Part shown: piece by piece, positions 8,029 to 16,519 of the stretch | Numbering within the stretch: position 1 is the first letter of the stretch | Layout: every line of letters starts with the position of its first letter | NCBI GenBank assembly: GCA_050486265.1 | Contig: JBJHCY010000006.1 | Span: 62,001 to 126,000 of the forward strand | Direction: 5' to 3' | Origin: SLFH01 sp050486265 | GTDB taxonomy: Bacteria > Planctomycetota > Phycisphaerae > Phycisphaerales > UBA1924 | Length of the DNA stretch: 64,000 nucleotides | Notes under the pieces: generated by a model | What the model was told of the DNA's origin: nothing | The model's database searches: none | The model's input: only the letters and a program-made list of their open reading frames with translations | Translations under genes and position numbers: made by a program

Positions 8029-9135
8029 CTACAGCCCGAGCCGGAAAGCCGCGGCTTCGGCGACCTTGCCCGCCCCGTCCGCCGGGCCGAGCGCCCTTGC
8101 GGCCTCCCGCATCGCCGCGCGTGCCGCGTCGTCGGTGAGCAGCTTCCGCAAGGGCTCGCCGAGGCTCTTGAGGTTGGGCTCGGGCTCGACTGCGTCTTCG
8201 GCGACGACCGCCGCGCCCGCCTCGGCGAGGCGTTCGGCGTTGAGGGCCTGGTGCCGGTCTTTGTGGAAGGGGTACGGGGCGAAGAGGGTCGGCACAGCGT
8301 TGGCCCAGGCTTCGGCGACGCCCCCGGCGCCGGCGCGGCTCAGCGCCAGATCCGCGGCGCCCCACGCCGCCCCGATTTCGTCGAGGTACGGACGCACCTG
8401 CCCCGCAACGCCGGCGGACCGCATCGCTTCGGCGGCGCCCTCGTCGCCCCGGTCGCCCGACTGGTGGAGGATCTGCCAGCCGTCGAGCGCCGAGGCGTGC
8501 CCGCGAACGAACGCCGCGACGAACGCGTTGAGCGACTTGGCCCCCTGGCTCCCCCCCACCACGAGCAGTGTCTTGCGATCGGGGTCGAACCCGAGCCTCT
8601 CGCGGCAAGCCCGCTGATCGCCCGGCGCGATCGCCGCCGATCGCACGATCGGCGGGATGGTGGTGAAGCCCTCGCGGTCGATGGGCGTAGTGGTGAGCTT
8701 CGCGTCGGCGAGACGCTCGATCAGCCGGTTCGCCTTGCCGGGCGAGGCGTCGAGGTTGAGCATCAGCAGCGGGACGCGGAGGCGTCTTGCGGCCCACGCC
8801 GCGGGCGCCGCGACGAACCCGCCGACCGCGACCATCACGACCGGCCCTTGCCGCTCGGTGATCACGCGGCGAGCCACGGCGACCGAAAACGGCCACGACC
8901 TGGCGAAGCGCAGGAGAGCCCCGGGTCGCACGCCGAACGGCGCAGCAGGCAGCGCGACAAACGCGACACCCGCCTTCTCGAGCAGCGTCGCGTCCAGCGG
9001 GCGCGTCGAGCAGAGGAAGACCGCGTCGGTCTCGCCCGGGTGCTGTGATTCCAGGGCTTCGCGGACGGCGAGGGCCGGGTACAGGTGCCCGCCGGTGCCG
9101 CCCCCGGCGAAGATGACCGTCGGCTTCTCGCTCAC
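8029..9135 (-). CDS. murG: UDP-GlcNAc:lipid I N-acetylglucosaminyltransferase MurG
   Basis: A 368-residue GT28 glycosyltransferase that adds GlcNAc to lipid I to make lipid II at the cytosolic face of the membrane. The N-terminal glycine-rich motif AGGGTGGHLYPALA is complete, and the C-terminal domain has VVGGSQGAKSLN and the donor-site stretch LALSRAGAGGVAEAWA. It starts at GTG, and the start codon overlaps the end of ftsW by 4 bp, so translation is coupled. This is a fragment of a division and cell-wall cluster. Its presence implies a peptidoglycan pathway, which fits modern evidence for planctomycetes. Confidence 0.96.
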   Translation of the reverse strand: MSEKPTVIFAGGGTGGHLYPALAVREALESQHPGETDAVFLCSTRPLDATLLEKAGVAFVALPAAPFGVRPGALLRFARSWPFSVAVARRVITERQGPVVMVAVGGFVAAPAAWAARRLRVPLLMLNLDASPGKANRLIERLADAKLTTTPIDREGFTTIPPIVRSAAIAPGDQRACRERLGFDPDRKTLLVVGGSQGAKSLNAFVAAFVRGHASALDGWQILHQSGDRGDEGAAEAMRSAGVAGQVRPYLDEIGAAWGAADLALSRAGAGGVAEAWANAVPTLFAPYPFHKDRHQALNAERLAEAGAAVVAEDAVEPEPNLKSLGEPLRKLLTDDAARAAMREAARALGPADGAGKVAEAAAFRLGL

Positions 9136-10370
9136 GCGGGCTCCGGCACGAGATCGGGCGCGTCGTCTTCGGGCTCTGACGCGGCCGCGGCCAGGCGCTC
9201 CTGGCTCCTGCCGATCGAGACGATCGCGCCGAGGGAGAACGAAGTCATGAGCCAGCCGGTGCCGCCGGCGCTGATGAGCGGCAGCGGGATGCCCTTGGTG
9301 GGCGCCCAGCCGGTCACCACCGCGATGTTGATGACGGCCTGCCCGCCGAGCGTCGCCGCGACACCGATCACCGCCAGGCGGCAGACCAGCGACTTCTCAC
9401 GCAGCAGGATCAGCATCGACGCGCCGAGGATCCCGAGGTAGAGGCTCACCACCAGCGCCGCCCCGGCGAGGCCCATCTCCTCGCAGAGCACGGCGAACAG
9501 AAAGTCGGTCGTCTGCTCGGGCAGGTAGCCGAACTTCTGGAGCCCGTTGCCCAGGCCCCGGCCGAAGGGGCCGCCGCCGGCGATCGTCGTCATCGACTGG
9601 ATCATGTGGTAGCCGGCGCCCTGCGGATCGTGGAAGGGGTCCATGAAGGTGGTCAGCCGACGCACGCGGTAGGGTTCTTTGATGACCAGGTAGGCCATGG
9701 CCCCGATCCCGACGGGCGCGAGCATCGCGGCCTGCCAGATCCGCATCCCGCCGGCGAGCAGCAGCACGCCCCCGACACAGGCGATCAGGGCGGCGGTGCC
9801 GAAATCCTCGATCCCCACCAGCAGCACGACCGCCCCGAGCGCCGCCAGAAGGGGGAGCGGGCCCACGAAAAACCGGCCCATGAGGTTCCACCGTCGCGTC
9901 AGCACGACCGCCAGCAGGAAGACCATCCCCCACTTGGCGATCTCGCTGGGCTGCACGCTGATCGGGCGGCCGCCCGAGACCGAGATCTCGATCCAGCGGT
10001 GCGAATTGTTCTTCGGAGCGGCGATCCCTGGGACATAGACCGTGGCGACGACCGCGAGCAGGAAGAGTGTGCCGACAAGGAGCAGCGGCAGACCCGCGAG
10101 CAAGCGGGGTCGCTGTGGCACTGGCGGACAAGCCGCCAGTGCTGCAGATTCCCCCGAGATCCAGAGCACGATGCGACGGACCGGCAACATCGCCACCACA
10201 CCGAGCAGCACCCCCGAGATCGCGGCGTACAGCCCGACCCGCGAGAACACGATCGACTGCAGCGTCACCGGGCTCCCGCCGAGGCTCATCGCGGCCGAAC
10301 TGACCATCACCAGCCCGATACAGAGCAACGCCAGCGAACACGCGATGATGACCTGCCATGGCCTGAGCAC
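9132..10370 (-). CDS. ftsW: Lipid II polymerase / cell-division protein FtsW (SEDS family)
   Basis: A 412-residue polytopic protein of the FtsW/RodA/SpoVE family, which polymerises lipid II at the septum. Hydrophobic segments run from residue 8 to the end, with SEDS motifs such as QPSEIAKWG, the GLGNGLQKFGYLPEQTTDF loop and the C-terminal IPLPLISAGGTGWL. I place the start at GTG 10370, directly before the first membrane segment; the frame is open further upstream, but only through repeat DNA. Residues about 72-88 (ESAALAACPPVPQRP) are encoded by a copy of the dispersed palindrome inserted in the loop after the second hydrophobic segment. It is coupled to murG by a 4-bp overlap. Confidence 0.94.
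   Translation of the reverse strand: MLRPWQVIIACSLALLCIGLVMVSSAAMSLGGSPVTLQSIVFSRVGLYAAISGVLLGVVAMLPVRRIVLWISGESAALAACPPVPQRPRLLAGLPLLLVGTLFLLAVVATVYVPGIAAPKNNSHRWIEISVSGGRPISVQPSEIAKWGMVFLLAVVLTRRWNLMGRFFVGPLPLLAALGAVVLLVGIEDFGTAALIACVGGVLLLAGGMRIWQAAMLAPVGIGAMAYLVIKEPYRVRRLTTFMDPFHDPQGAGYHMIQSMTTIAGGGPFGRGLGNGLQKFGYLPEQTTDFLFAVLCEEMGLAGAALVVSLYLGILGASMLILLREKSLVCRLAVIGVAATLGGQAVINIAVVTGWAPTKGIPLPLISAGGTGWLMTSFSLGAIVSIGRSQERLAAAASEPEDDAPDLVPEPA
10115..10141. repeat. Dispersed palindrome inside ftsW
   Basis: GTGGCACTGGCGG, ACAAG, CCGCCAGTG. It is translated in frame in a predicted extramembrane loop of FtsW. Confidence 0.8.
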
Positions 10371-10419
10371 AGCCGAGGATATCGGCCGACAAGGCGGAAC
10401 GGCTGGAAAGGGGGGGGAC

Positions 10420-10568
10420 AGGGCGCTGGGCGCGGGGTGCGGGGCGCTGGGTGGCCCGGCTCGCCGAGCCGGGTTCGGGCTCCAAGGTGGCACAGCTCTC
10501 CGAGCTGTGCCGTCCGACAGCAGCGGTTGCAGGAGAACCAACGGCACAGGTCGGAGACCTGTGCCACC
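10420..10568. repeat. Cluster of palindromic repeats upstream of ftsW
   Basis: A GGGCGCTGG-type G-rich stretch is followed by three hairpins that share GTGGC outer arms but have different inner stems: 10451-10473 (CCCGGCTC loop), 10487-10511 (CACAGCTC loop) and 10543-10568 (CACAGGTC loop). This fills most of the gap between ftsW and the next gene; no coding sequence is credible here. Confidence 0.75.
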
Positions 10569-10586
10569 ACCAATCCCCGCAACCCG

Positions 10587-10621
10587 GACGCCGACCTCTG
10601 AGCGAAGCGAAGAGTCGGGTC
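10587..10621. repeat. 35-bp intergenic repeat, copy 2
   Basis: Differs at one position from the copy at 1424-1458, same orientation. It can form the same hairpin. It lies just downstream of the unknown gene that ends at 10652. Confidence 0.7.
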
Positions 10622-10651
10622 AGCTGTGCAACAACACACCAAGCCCAGCAA

Positions 10652-11443
10652 TCACGCCGACTTCCCCACCTCCGGTATCACCCCCCACCCCTGCTTGGTC
10701 AACTGCCCGACCGGGGCGTAATCGCCGCCGAGCCAGCCTGCGACGACCGTCAGCCCCCGTTCGCCGGCCGCGAGCTTCGCGTCCGCCAGCCCGTTGCGGA
10801 CCAGCAGCCACGCGTAGGCGAGGCTGATCGCGTAGACGCCGGGTTCGAGGCGTTCGTCGCCCTCGTCGAGGTCCCAACCGGCGAGCTCCAGCGCTTCCTG
10901 AAGCTGCGGGAGCTCGTGCAGCCCCGCTTCGATCGTGAAGCCCTCCTCATCGATCGGCCAGGTGCGGGCGTCGTCGTGCAGGCCGACGCGGGCGGCGATC
11001 GCCTCGGTCTTCGGCAGGTCGGCGAGGCAGGCGGGAAGCGACGCCGCGTTCTTCTTGAGCTCCTCGGCGGCTTCGGCCCGCATCTGCGCCAGGCTCTCGC
11101 GGTCTTCCTTGTCGAACTCGTCTTCGTCGTCGAACTCCGACGCGTCGAACTCGGCGTAGGCCGAGACCGAGGTCATCGCGGGGTTGATCTCCGACGGGAC
11201 CTCGAAGTAGAGCAACTCGGTTTCGGGCGGGAGCGGATGAGCCGCGAGCAGATCGGCGAACCAGCGGCCCCAGAGACGCTGTCCCTCGGCCCAGTCGATG
11301 CGATCGCACTTGGACCAGACCTTGCCGCCCCGCTGTGACGCGAGGCGTTCGATGACGGCGGCCATGCCCTCGGGCGTCGAGGGCTTGCTCGCGGCCAGTT
11401 CGTCGAGGACCATCCACGCGAGCCGGAACGGGTCTGTCGACAC
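10652..11443 (-). CDS. Protein of unknown function, acidic
   Basis: A 263-residue soluble protein starting at GTG (VSTDPFRLAW, with V read as Met). A very acidic stretch (FDASEFDDEDEFDKED) sits near the middle, at about residues 100-116. The N-terminal helix and the final aromatic/glycine-rich part (VVAGWLGGDYAPVG, GWGVIPEVG) look like a folded domain. I do not recognise the family. The gene begins 3 bp after the stop of the AT-rich AlbA_2 gene and in the same reading frame, yet its base composition is that of the host genome, so the junction may mark the edge of an inserted island. Confidence 0.65.
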   Translation of the reverse strand: MSTDPFRLAWMVLDELAASKPSTPEGMAAVIERLASQRGGKVWSKCDRIDWAEGQRLWGRWFADLLAAHPLPPETELLYFEVPSEINPAMTSVSAYAEFDASEFDDEDEFDKEDRESLAQMRAEAAEELKKNAASLPACLADLPKTEAIAARVGLHDDARTWPIDEEGFTIEAGLHELPQLQEALELAGWDLDEGDERLEPGVYAISLAYAWLLVRNGLADAKLAAGERGLTVVAGWLGGDYAPVGQLTKQGWGVIPEVGKSA

Positions 11444-11446
11444 TCT

Positions 11447-12595
11447 TCACTCACCGCCATTCTGATACAGAAATCTGTTGACCATAGAGCGAGAAAACAT
11501 TTCCTGCCTTGGCCTGACACGCAGTTGGAGTTCATGCTCAGGCGGCAGATCAAGATCCCTCGCAAACACTTTGGCACGAAGCGCCAGATCAGCACTAGAT
11601 TCCGACGACACATACAACGGATCGAAGGAGAATATTTGCCCCGGATGCAACTCGCTACAATTTAGGTTCATAATCCACACACCATCACTATTCCTGTGCC
11701 TTGAGTTTGCACCGACAGCTGCCCCAATATCCATAAATTCGTTACCGCAAACAAGGAGCCTTGGATGAAGGCCCTGGCTTGCAAACGAAACGCCTGGTGG
11801 CGCCTCGCACTTTACTTCAACATCCACGCTGCTTGCAGTTCGCGTACCGGTATTTTTTATACACATACAGAACTGGGCGTACTGGGCGACAGCAGCGACC
11901 TTGTTATACTGCCCAAGTATTCTTGGATCGAAACCCAGCATCTCAGCAGAACGTGCCTGGAGGCCTCCGACGCTCCCCTCTCTCGCAGCCGTCTGTGCAG
12001 CAAGCACCTCATTATCTGGCTGGACTACCAAGGGCTGAGCCTCGCCTTCAGTACAAACGTGGCTTGCATTCCCCGACTCAGAAAACCCAAGTGCAAAATT
12101 GAGGGAACCATGGTCTTGTACCCCACGGCCCATATCTGCGATCTCCGCAGGCTCGCATATCGCCGTACAGCTCCCCCTGCGTATATACACCGCGTGCTTA
12201 ACGAGCCTGTTTCCCAAATCTTTTTTTAAGTACACGGGACGCTTTTGCGGATGATCGAATCTGATCACGCCGACCGATTTCCCCTCATACTCCAATTCCT
12301 CATATCCCATTCGAATGGGAATATTTACTTTCTGATTGACGATTTGCTGCAAATTTGCATCATCCAAATGATCTTCGGACTCGATCCCGCACACATCCAA
12401 CGCTTGGCCTGGACTCTTTTTGACTCCAATAACGATATAACCACATTCCCTCCTCCAGCTATTCGCGAACGCGATGCAATCTTTTATCAACTCGGCTTTT
12501 TGATGGTCGTCACTAAGCCGATACTGATCTCGCTTAAAATCAAGCGACTCCGATTCACCTCGATACAGGAGTAATCTGAAATCTTCGGGTGTCAT
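11447..12595 (-). CDS. AlbA_2 (Schlafen-type) domain protein on an AT-rich island
   Basis: A 382-residue protein. Residues 1-140 match the AlbA_2 putative nucleic-acid or nucleotide-binding fold: ESESLDFKRDQY, a helix with CIAFANSW, then GYIVIGVKKSPG, and later the strand motif VYIRRGSCTA. The C-terminal 170 residues look like an all-beta, Ig-like region (IKNTGTRTASSVDVEV, LHPGQIFSFDPLYV) with no family I can name. The ATG at 12595 is supported by AGGAAG upstream; a longer start 12 codons earlier is less likely. Base composition is far more AT-rich than both neighbours, and codon use differs, so recent horizontal acquisition is likely. Such proteins are often regulators or accessory defence factors, but this role is inferred. 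Confidence 0.78.
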   Translation of the reverse strand: MTPEDFRLLLYRGESESLDFKRDQYRLSDDHQKAELIKDCIAFANSWRRECGYIVIGVKKSPGQALDVCGIESEDHLDDANLQQIVNQKVNIPIRMGYEELEYEGKSVGVIRFDHPQKRPVYLKKDLGNRLVKHAVYIRRGSCTAICEPAEIADMGRGVQDHGSLNFALGFSESGNASHVCTEGEAQPLVVQPDNEVLAAQTAAREGSVGGLQARSAEMLGFDPRILGQYNKVAAVAQYAQFCMCIKNTGTRTASSVDVEVKCEAPPGVSFASQGLHPRLLVCGNEFMDIGAAVGANSRHRNSDGVWIMNLNCSELHPGQIFSFDPLYVSSESSADLALRAKVFARDLDLPPEHELQLRVRPRQEMFSRSMVNRFLYQNGGE

Positions 12596-12649
12596 CAGTA
12601 GCTTCCTAATCACCCAACGGCGGTGCGGCACAATACCCAGAACCGAATA

Positions 12650-14359
12650 CTACAACAGATTCAAACTCACCCGTCGTTCCAGCTCCGCGCTCGGCCTTGC
12701 GATCAGGTCGTAGCCGTCGCTGTCGACGATCGTGCAGCGGACAAGTTCGCCCGGGCTGAGGTCGTCCTTGGTGACGACGAAGGTCACCGCGTCGATCTGC
12801 GGGGCCTGGTGGTAGGCGCGGCCTTCATAGACGCGCAGGCCCTCGTCGGTCTCGCGCCCTCTTGCCGGGCGGTCGATCAGGACATCGAAGCGGCAGCCCG
12901 AGTTCTCCGGGTCGTTCTCGTCGAACTGCTCGGCGATGTAGGCCGCCTGCTCGAAGGCGATCTCCTGCTGCAGGGCCATGATCTCGCCCTTGCGCTTCGC
13001 CTTGGTCTCGGGGTCGACCGCGAGCGCCGCGTCGGCCTCCATGCGCGCGGCCGGGGTCCCGGGCTCGGGCGAGTATTCGAACACGCCCACGGCGTCGAAG
13101 CCGACCTCCTCGATGAACTCCAGAAGCTGCTCGTGGTCTTCCTCGGTCTCGCCCGGGAAGCCGCTGATGAAGGTGGTGCGGATCGCCATGCCCGGCACGC
13201 GCTCGCGGAGCTTGTGCATGAGCTCGCGCTGCTGCGTTGCCGAGACATGGCGGCGCATCGCGTCGAGCATCTTCTCGCTGGCGTGCTGGAGCGGGATGTC
13301 GATGTAGGGCAGCAGGATGCCGCCCTTGGCGATGTCGGCGATCGCGTCGATGATCTCGTCGGAGAAGTTGCTCGGGTAGGCGTACATCAGGCGGACCCAG
13401 CCCCGCCCGGCTTCCTGCTGCACGGCGTCGCAGATCCCGCGCAACAGCGCCGGCAGTCCTGCGCCCGAGGCGAGGCCGGCGCCGATGTCGTCGCCGTAGC
13501 TGGTGGTGTCCTGCCCGATGAGGTTGAGCTCGAACGCGCCGTCGCGGACGAGTTCGCGGGCTTCTTCGACGATGCGATCGACGCCCTTGGAGCGCATCTT
13601 GCCGCGGATCGACGGGATCGTGCAGAACGCGCACGCCTGGTTGCACCCCTCGCTGATGCGGAGGTAGGCGTAATGGCGCGGGGTCAGGCGGAGGCGGGCC
13701 GAGTCGTCCTCGAAGTAGCCCAGGCCCTTGCCGTCCTTGCCGTGGACGGTGAGGGAGGCGGTCTGCATGCCGCGCTCTTTGGCGGCCTGCAGGGCGTTGC
13801 CGGCGATCCAGTACTTCGGGGCCTCGTCGCCGATCTGCTCGCGCCCCGGTCGTTCGCCCCGCACGGCTTCGAGGATCTTGTCGCGGTCGAAGACGCCGAC
13901 CATCGCGTCGATGCCGGGCGCCCAGTCGAGCATCTTGGCGCGGTGGCGCTGCACGAGGCAGCCGGCGACGACGACGCGCTTGACGCGTCCCTGCTTCTTG
14001 GCCTCGATCGCCTGGCGGATGACGCCGAGGGACTCCTGCTTGGAGGCTTCGAGGAAGCCGCAGGTGTTGACGACGACCGCGTCGGCGTCTTCGAACGGGG
14101 GCGGGGCGTCGGGGCGTGGGCCTTCGGAGGTGCCGCCGCCAGAGTGCTCGCTGCTGGAGCGGCCCTCGACATTGGCGGCGTCGTCCCAGCGTTCATCGCC
14201 GGCGCCGGCGTTGCCGACGGGCGCGATGCCCTCCTGGGCGAGGACGCCGAGCATCTTCTCGCTGTCGACGAGGTTTTTGGGGCAGCCGAGGCTGACGAAC
14301 GAGACCGTGCGGATCTCGCCCGCCCCGGCGTCGGTGGGTGTTTGTGCGTCGCTTGGCAT
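12650..14359 (-). CDS. rimO: Ribosomal protein uS12 methylthiotransferase RimO
   Basis: A 569-residue radical-SAM methylthiotransferase that modifies an Asp of ribosomal protein S12. The N-terminal signature VSLGCPKNLVDSE is specific to RimO. The three N-terminal cluster cysteines (SLGC, VNTCGF, VAGC) and the radical-SAM CxxxCxxC (EGCNQACAFC) are present. A TRAM-like beta domain ends the protein. It is longer than usual, mostly because about 40 Gly/Ser/Pro-rich residues (roughly 48-88) are inserted between the first two cysteine motifs. It starts at ATG. It is separated from the downstream AlbA_2 island by about 50 bp. Confidence 0.94.
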   Translation of the reverse strand: MPSDAQTPTDAGAGEIRTVSFVSLGCPKNLVDSEKMLGVLAQEGIAPVGNAGAGDERWDDAANVEGRSSSEHSGGGTSEGPRPDAPPPFEDADAVVVNTCGFLEASKQESLGVIRQAIEAKKQGRVKRVVVAGCLVQRHRAKMLDWAPGIDAMVGVFDRDKILEAVRGERPGREQIGDEAPKYWIAGNALQAAKERGMQTASLTVHGKDGKGLGYFEDDSARLRLTPRHYAYLRISEGCNQACAFCTIPSIRGKMRSKGVDRIVEEARELVRDGAFELNLIGQDTTSYGDDIGAGLASGAGLPALLRGICDAVQQEAGRGWVRLMYAYPSNFSDEIIDAIADIAKGGILLPYIDIPLQHASEKMLDAMRRHVSATQQRELMHKLRERVPGMAIRTTFISGFPGETEEDHEQLLEFIEEVGFDAVGVFEYSPEPGTPAARMEADAALAVDPETKAKRKGEIMALQQEIAFEQAAYIAEQFDENDPENSGCRFDVLIDRPARGRETDEGLRVYEGRAYHQAPQIDAVTFVVTKDDLSPGELVRCTIVDSDGYDLIARPSAELERRVSLNLL

Positions 14360-14427
14360 CGGAAGGGAATGTTAGCGCGCGAGCCGACAGCACCGGCCAC
14401 GCCCCGGGTCGATCGCACTTTCTGGGA

Positions 14428-14513
14428 TCAGGGGAGCGGGGCGCTGGTGGCTGGGCGCAGGCCGCTTCTGTCCCCAGCGCCCCGCGCCCTACACCCTGCG
14501 CCCCTCCCTCACG
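14428..14513. repeat. GC-rich inverted repeat module (GGGGCGCTGG / CAGCGCCCC)
   Basis: Begins CTGGGATCAGGGGAGCGGGG, continues CGCTGGTGGCTGGGCGCAGG and ends with CCCCAGCGCCCCGCGCC plus ACACCCTGCGCCCC. The outer ends are inverted relative to each other. The same elements occur around 25250-25410. It separates rimO from the GspE-N gene. Confidence 0.6.
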
Positions 14514-14982
14514 CCGTCAACTTCGACAACACATCCTCGGCCCGCATCCCGGCGAGGGGGTAGTGGGTTTCGAGGAGCTTGCCCAGCGATTTCGGATCCG
14601 TCAGCACGAAATAGCAGGGCAGGCCGACCCGCCAGCCGACGAAACGCAGCGCCCGCGCCAGCGAGTCCTGGCAGGTGCAGAAGACGACCTCGGGCCCGTC
14701 CATCTTCAGCGGCACCACGCGGAACTGCCACGCCTGGCGGTTGTCGATCAGGCCGAGCACCTCCGGCTCGGGCTGGAGATCGGCGGGGGTGACAGCCGCG
14801 GCGAGGTCGGCATACTGGCTCGCCCACGCCTTCTCGATCGCCTCGGGGCTGACATCGAAGAGCGTCTCGGCGATGACGCCGAACGGGCGGCCGGCCCGCT
14901 TCTGCTCCTTGAGGATGGCGTCGCGCTGGGTGTCGGTGATCACGCCCTGGCGGACGAGGACATCGCCGAGTCGGAGGTGCAT
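14509..14982 (-). CDS. Stand-alone GspE/MshE N-terminal domain protein
   Basis: A 157-residue protein beginning MHLRLGDVLVRQGVITDTQ, the start of the MshEN/GspE N-terminal domain found in type II secretion and type IV pilus ATPases, where some members bind cyclic di-GMP. The ATPase itself is absent. The second half (residues 85-157) holds a further alpha/beta unit with FRVVPLKMDGPEVVFC. The ATG at 14982 is preceded by GGAGAG; an upstream in-frame extension has no such support. It lies downstream of mnmE on the same strand. A role as an adaptor or cyclic di-GMP receiver is inferred, given the GGDEF, PilZ and PilM genes elsewhere in the window. Confidence 0.72.
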   Translation of the reverse strand: MHLRLGDVLVRQGVITDTQRDAILKEQKRAGRPFGVIAETLFDVSPEAIEKAWASQYADLAAAVTPADLQPEPEVLGLIDNRQAWQFRVVPLKMDGPEVVFCTCQDSLARALRFVGWRVGLPCYFVLTDPKSLGKLLETHYPLAGMRAEDVLSKLTA

Positions 14983-15153
14983 GCTGATCTCTCCGCAATC
15001 GAAAGAGGGCTTAGAACAAACGGCCCGGGCCGGCTCCCTCCGTCCGGCCCGGGCCACACCCCTCTTTCGGCGGAACCAAGGCGAACATCAACCCCGCGAT
15101 GCGGGCGATCGCGTCGGGAGCCGGCGGGCGGGCGGGCTGGACCGGTCGTGCGG

Positions 15154-16512
15154 CTACTTGCCGACGCAGAAGCGGGCGAAGACGCGACCGATCACCTCGT
15201 CGGGCGGAATGCGTCCGAGAAGCTCGCCAAGGTGGTCGAGCGATTCGCGCAGGCGTTCGGCGGCGACCGACGGGTCGGCCCCCGGGCCTTCCGAGGCGAG
15301 GCGGGCGAGGATGTCGGCCGCGGCGGCGAGGGAGCGCCGATGGTGGCGCGAGACCGCCAGCTCGCTGGAACCCGTGGCCCGCTCGCAGCGATCGGCGATC
15401 AGGGCCTTGAGGGTTGCGACGCCGGCGGGGTCGAAGGCGGAGAGCTCGCAGTCGGCGGGTTGAGTGTCCGGGGCGGAGGCCGGCGGTGCGGGCATGTCGG
15501 CCTTGGTTCGCACGCGGAGCGTGGGTGTTGCCGGTGCGGGGTGTGATTCGAATCGGGCGGTCGGGTCGCACCAGAGCAGGAGGTCGGCCTCTTCGAGCGC
15601 GGCGCGGGCGGACCTTTGGGCGGCCGCCGCTGAAGGGGAGGTCTGCGGATCGGCGTCGAGGCCCGGGAGGTCCATGAGCAGGATGCGCGGGGCGCCGGGG
15701 TCGGCGGGGTCGAGCAGGAGCGGCTCGGCGAGGACATCGCGCGTGGTGCCCGGGTCTTCGTGCGTGACGGCGCGGCGTCGCCCGAGCATCGCGTTGAAGA
15801 GCGTGCTCTTGCCGGCGCTCGGCGCGCCGACGAGGGCGACCTTGGGCTCGGTGCTCGTGGCGGCGGTGCTGGCCGGGCCGAGGGCGGCAGAGATCTCGTT
15901 TGCGAGGGCGGCTGCGCGCGAGGTGAGTTCTGCGGGCTCGATCGCGACAACATCTTCCTGGTCGGTGAAGTCGATCCCCGCCTCGACGAGGGCGAGAAGT
16001 TCTGTGAGTTCGTCGCCCCAGCGCCGGCAGGTCTCGCCCGCCTCGCCCTTCATCCACTTCGCGGCGGCGGCGCGTTCTTCGTCGGTTGCCGCGGCGATGA
16101 GCATCGAGACGCCCTCGGCCTCGTCGAGTGTGAGCCGGGCGTTGAGGTAGGCGCGGGCGCTGAACTCGCCGGGGCCGGCTCTGCGCACGCCGTCGCGGGA
16201 GACGATGAGGTCGAGCACGCGCTGGGCGAGGATGGGGTTGCCTGGCAGGAGGATCTCGGCGCCGTCCTCGCCGGTGTAGGAACTCGGGGCGACGAAGCGG
16301 AGCACGAGCACCGGGAGTTCGAGCGTTTCGCCCGAATGCGCCGGGAGTTTGAGCCGGGCGGTGAAGGCGGCGCGGGCGTGCGGCGCGGGGGCGCGTTCAG
16401 AAAGGATCGAATCGAGCAGGTCGCGGGTGCGCGGGCCGGAGATGCGGAGGATCGCTCTTGGCGAGCGGCCCGGGGGCGAGGCGATCGCGGCGATGGTGTC
16501 GTCCAGCGCCAC
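15154..16512 (-). CDS. mnmE: tRNA modification GTPase MnmE (TrmE)
   Basis: A 452-residue GTPase that, with MnmG, modifies U34 of certain tRNAs. The N-terminal tetrahydrofolate-binding domain starts DDTIAAIASPPGRSPRAILR. The G domain has the P-loop GAPSAGKSTLFN, the switch region EDPGTTRD and a TKAD motif. The extreme C-terminus FCVGK matches the conserved MnmE C(I/L/V)GK end. The usual DTAG motif reads DLPG here. Start is GTG, 7 bp after the yidC stop. The yidC-mnmE order is the classic arrangement near bacterial replication origins, but no dnaA, rnpA or origin was seen in this window. Confidence 0.93.
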   Translation of the reverse strand: MALDDTIAAIASPPGRSPRAILRISGPRTRDLLDSILSERAPAPHARAAFTARLKLPAHSGETLELPVLVLRFVAPSSYTGEDGAEILLPGNPILAQRVLDLIVSRDGVRRAGPGEFSARAYLNARLTLDEAEGVSMLIAAATDEERAAAAKWMKGEAGETCRRWGDELTELLALVEAGIDFTDQEDVVAIEPAELTSRAAALANEISAALGPASTAATSTEPKVALVGAPSAGKSTLFNAMLGRRRAVTHEDPGTTRDVLAEPLLLDPADPGAPRILLMDLPGLDADPQTSPSAAAAQRSARAALEEADLLLWCDPTARFESHPAPATPTLRVRTKADMPAPPASAPDTQPADCELSAFDPAGVATLKALIADRCERATGSSELAVSRHHRRSLAAAADILARLASEGPGADPSVAAERLRESLDHLGELLGRIPPDEVIGRVFARFCVGK

Positions 16513-16519
16513 GGCGTGC

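Noticed and set aside
10371..10547. N-terminal extension of FtsW through the upstream repeats
   Set aside because: It would translate only palindromic repeat DNA; the GTG at 10370 directly precedes the first membrane segment.
12623..14563. A 646-codon plus-strand open frame opposite rimO
   Set aside because: The minus-strand rimO has complete family motifs; the plus frame is a compositional mirror.
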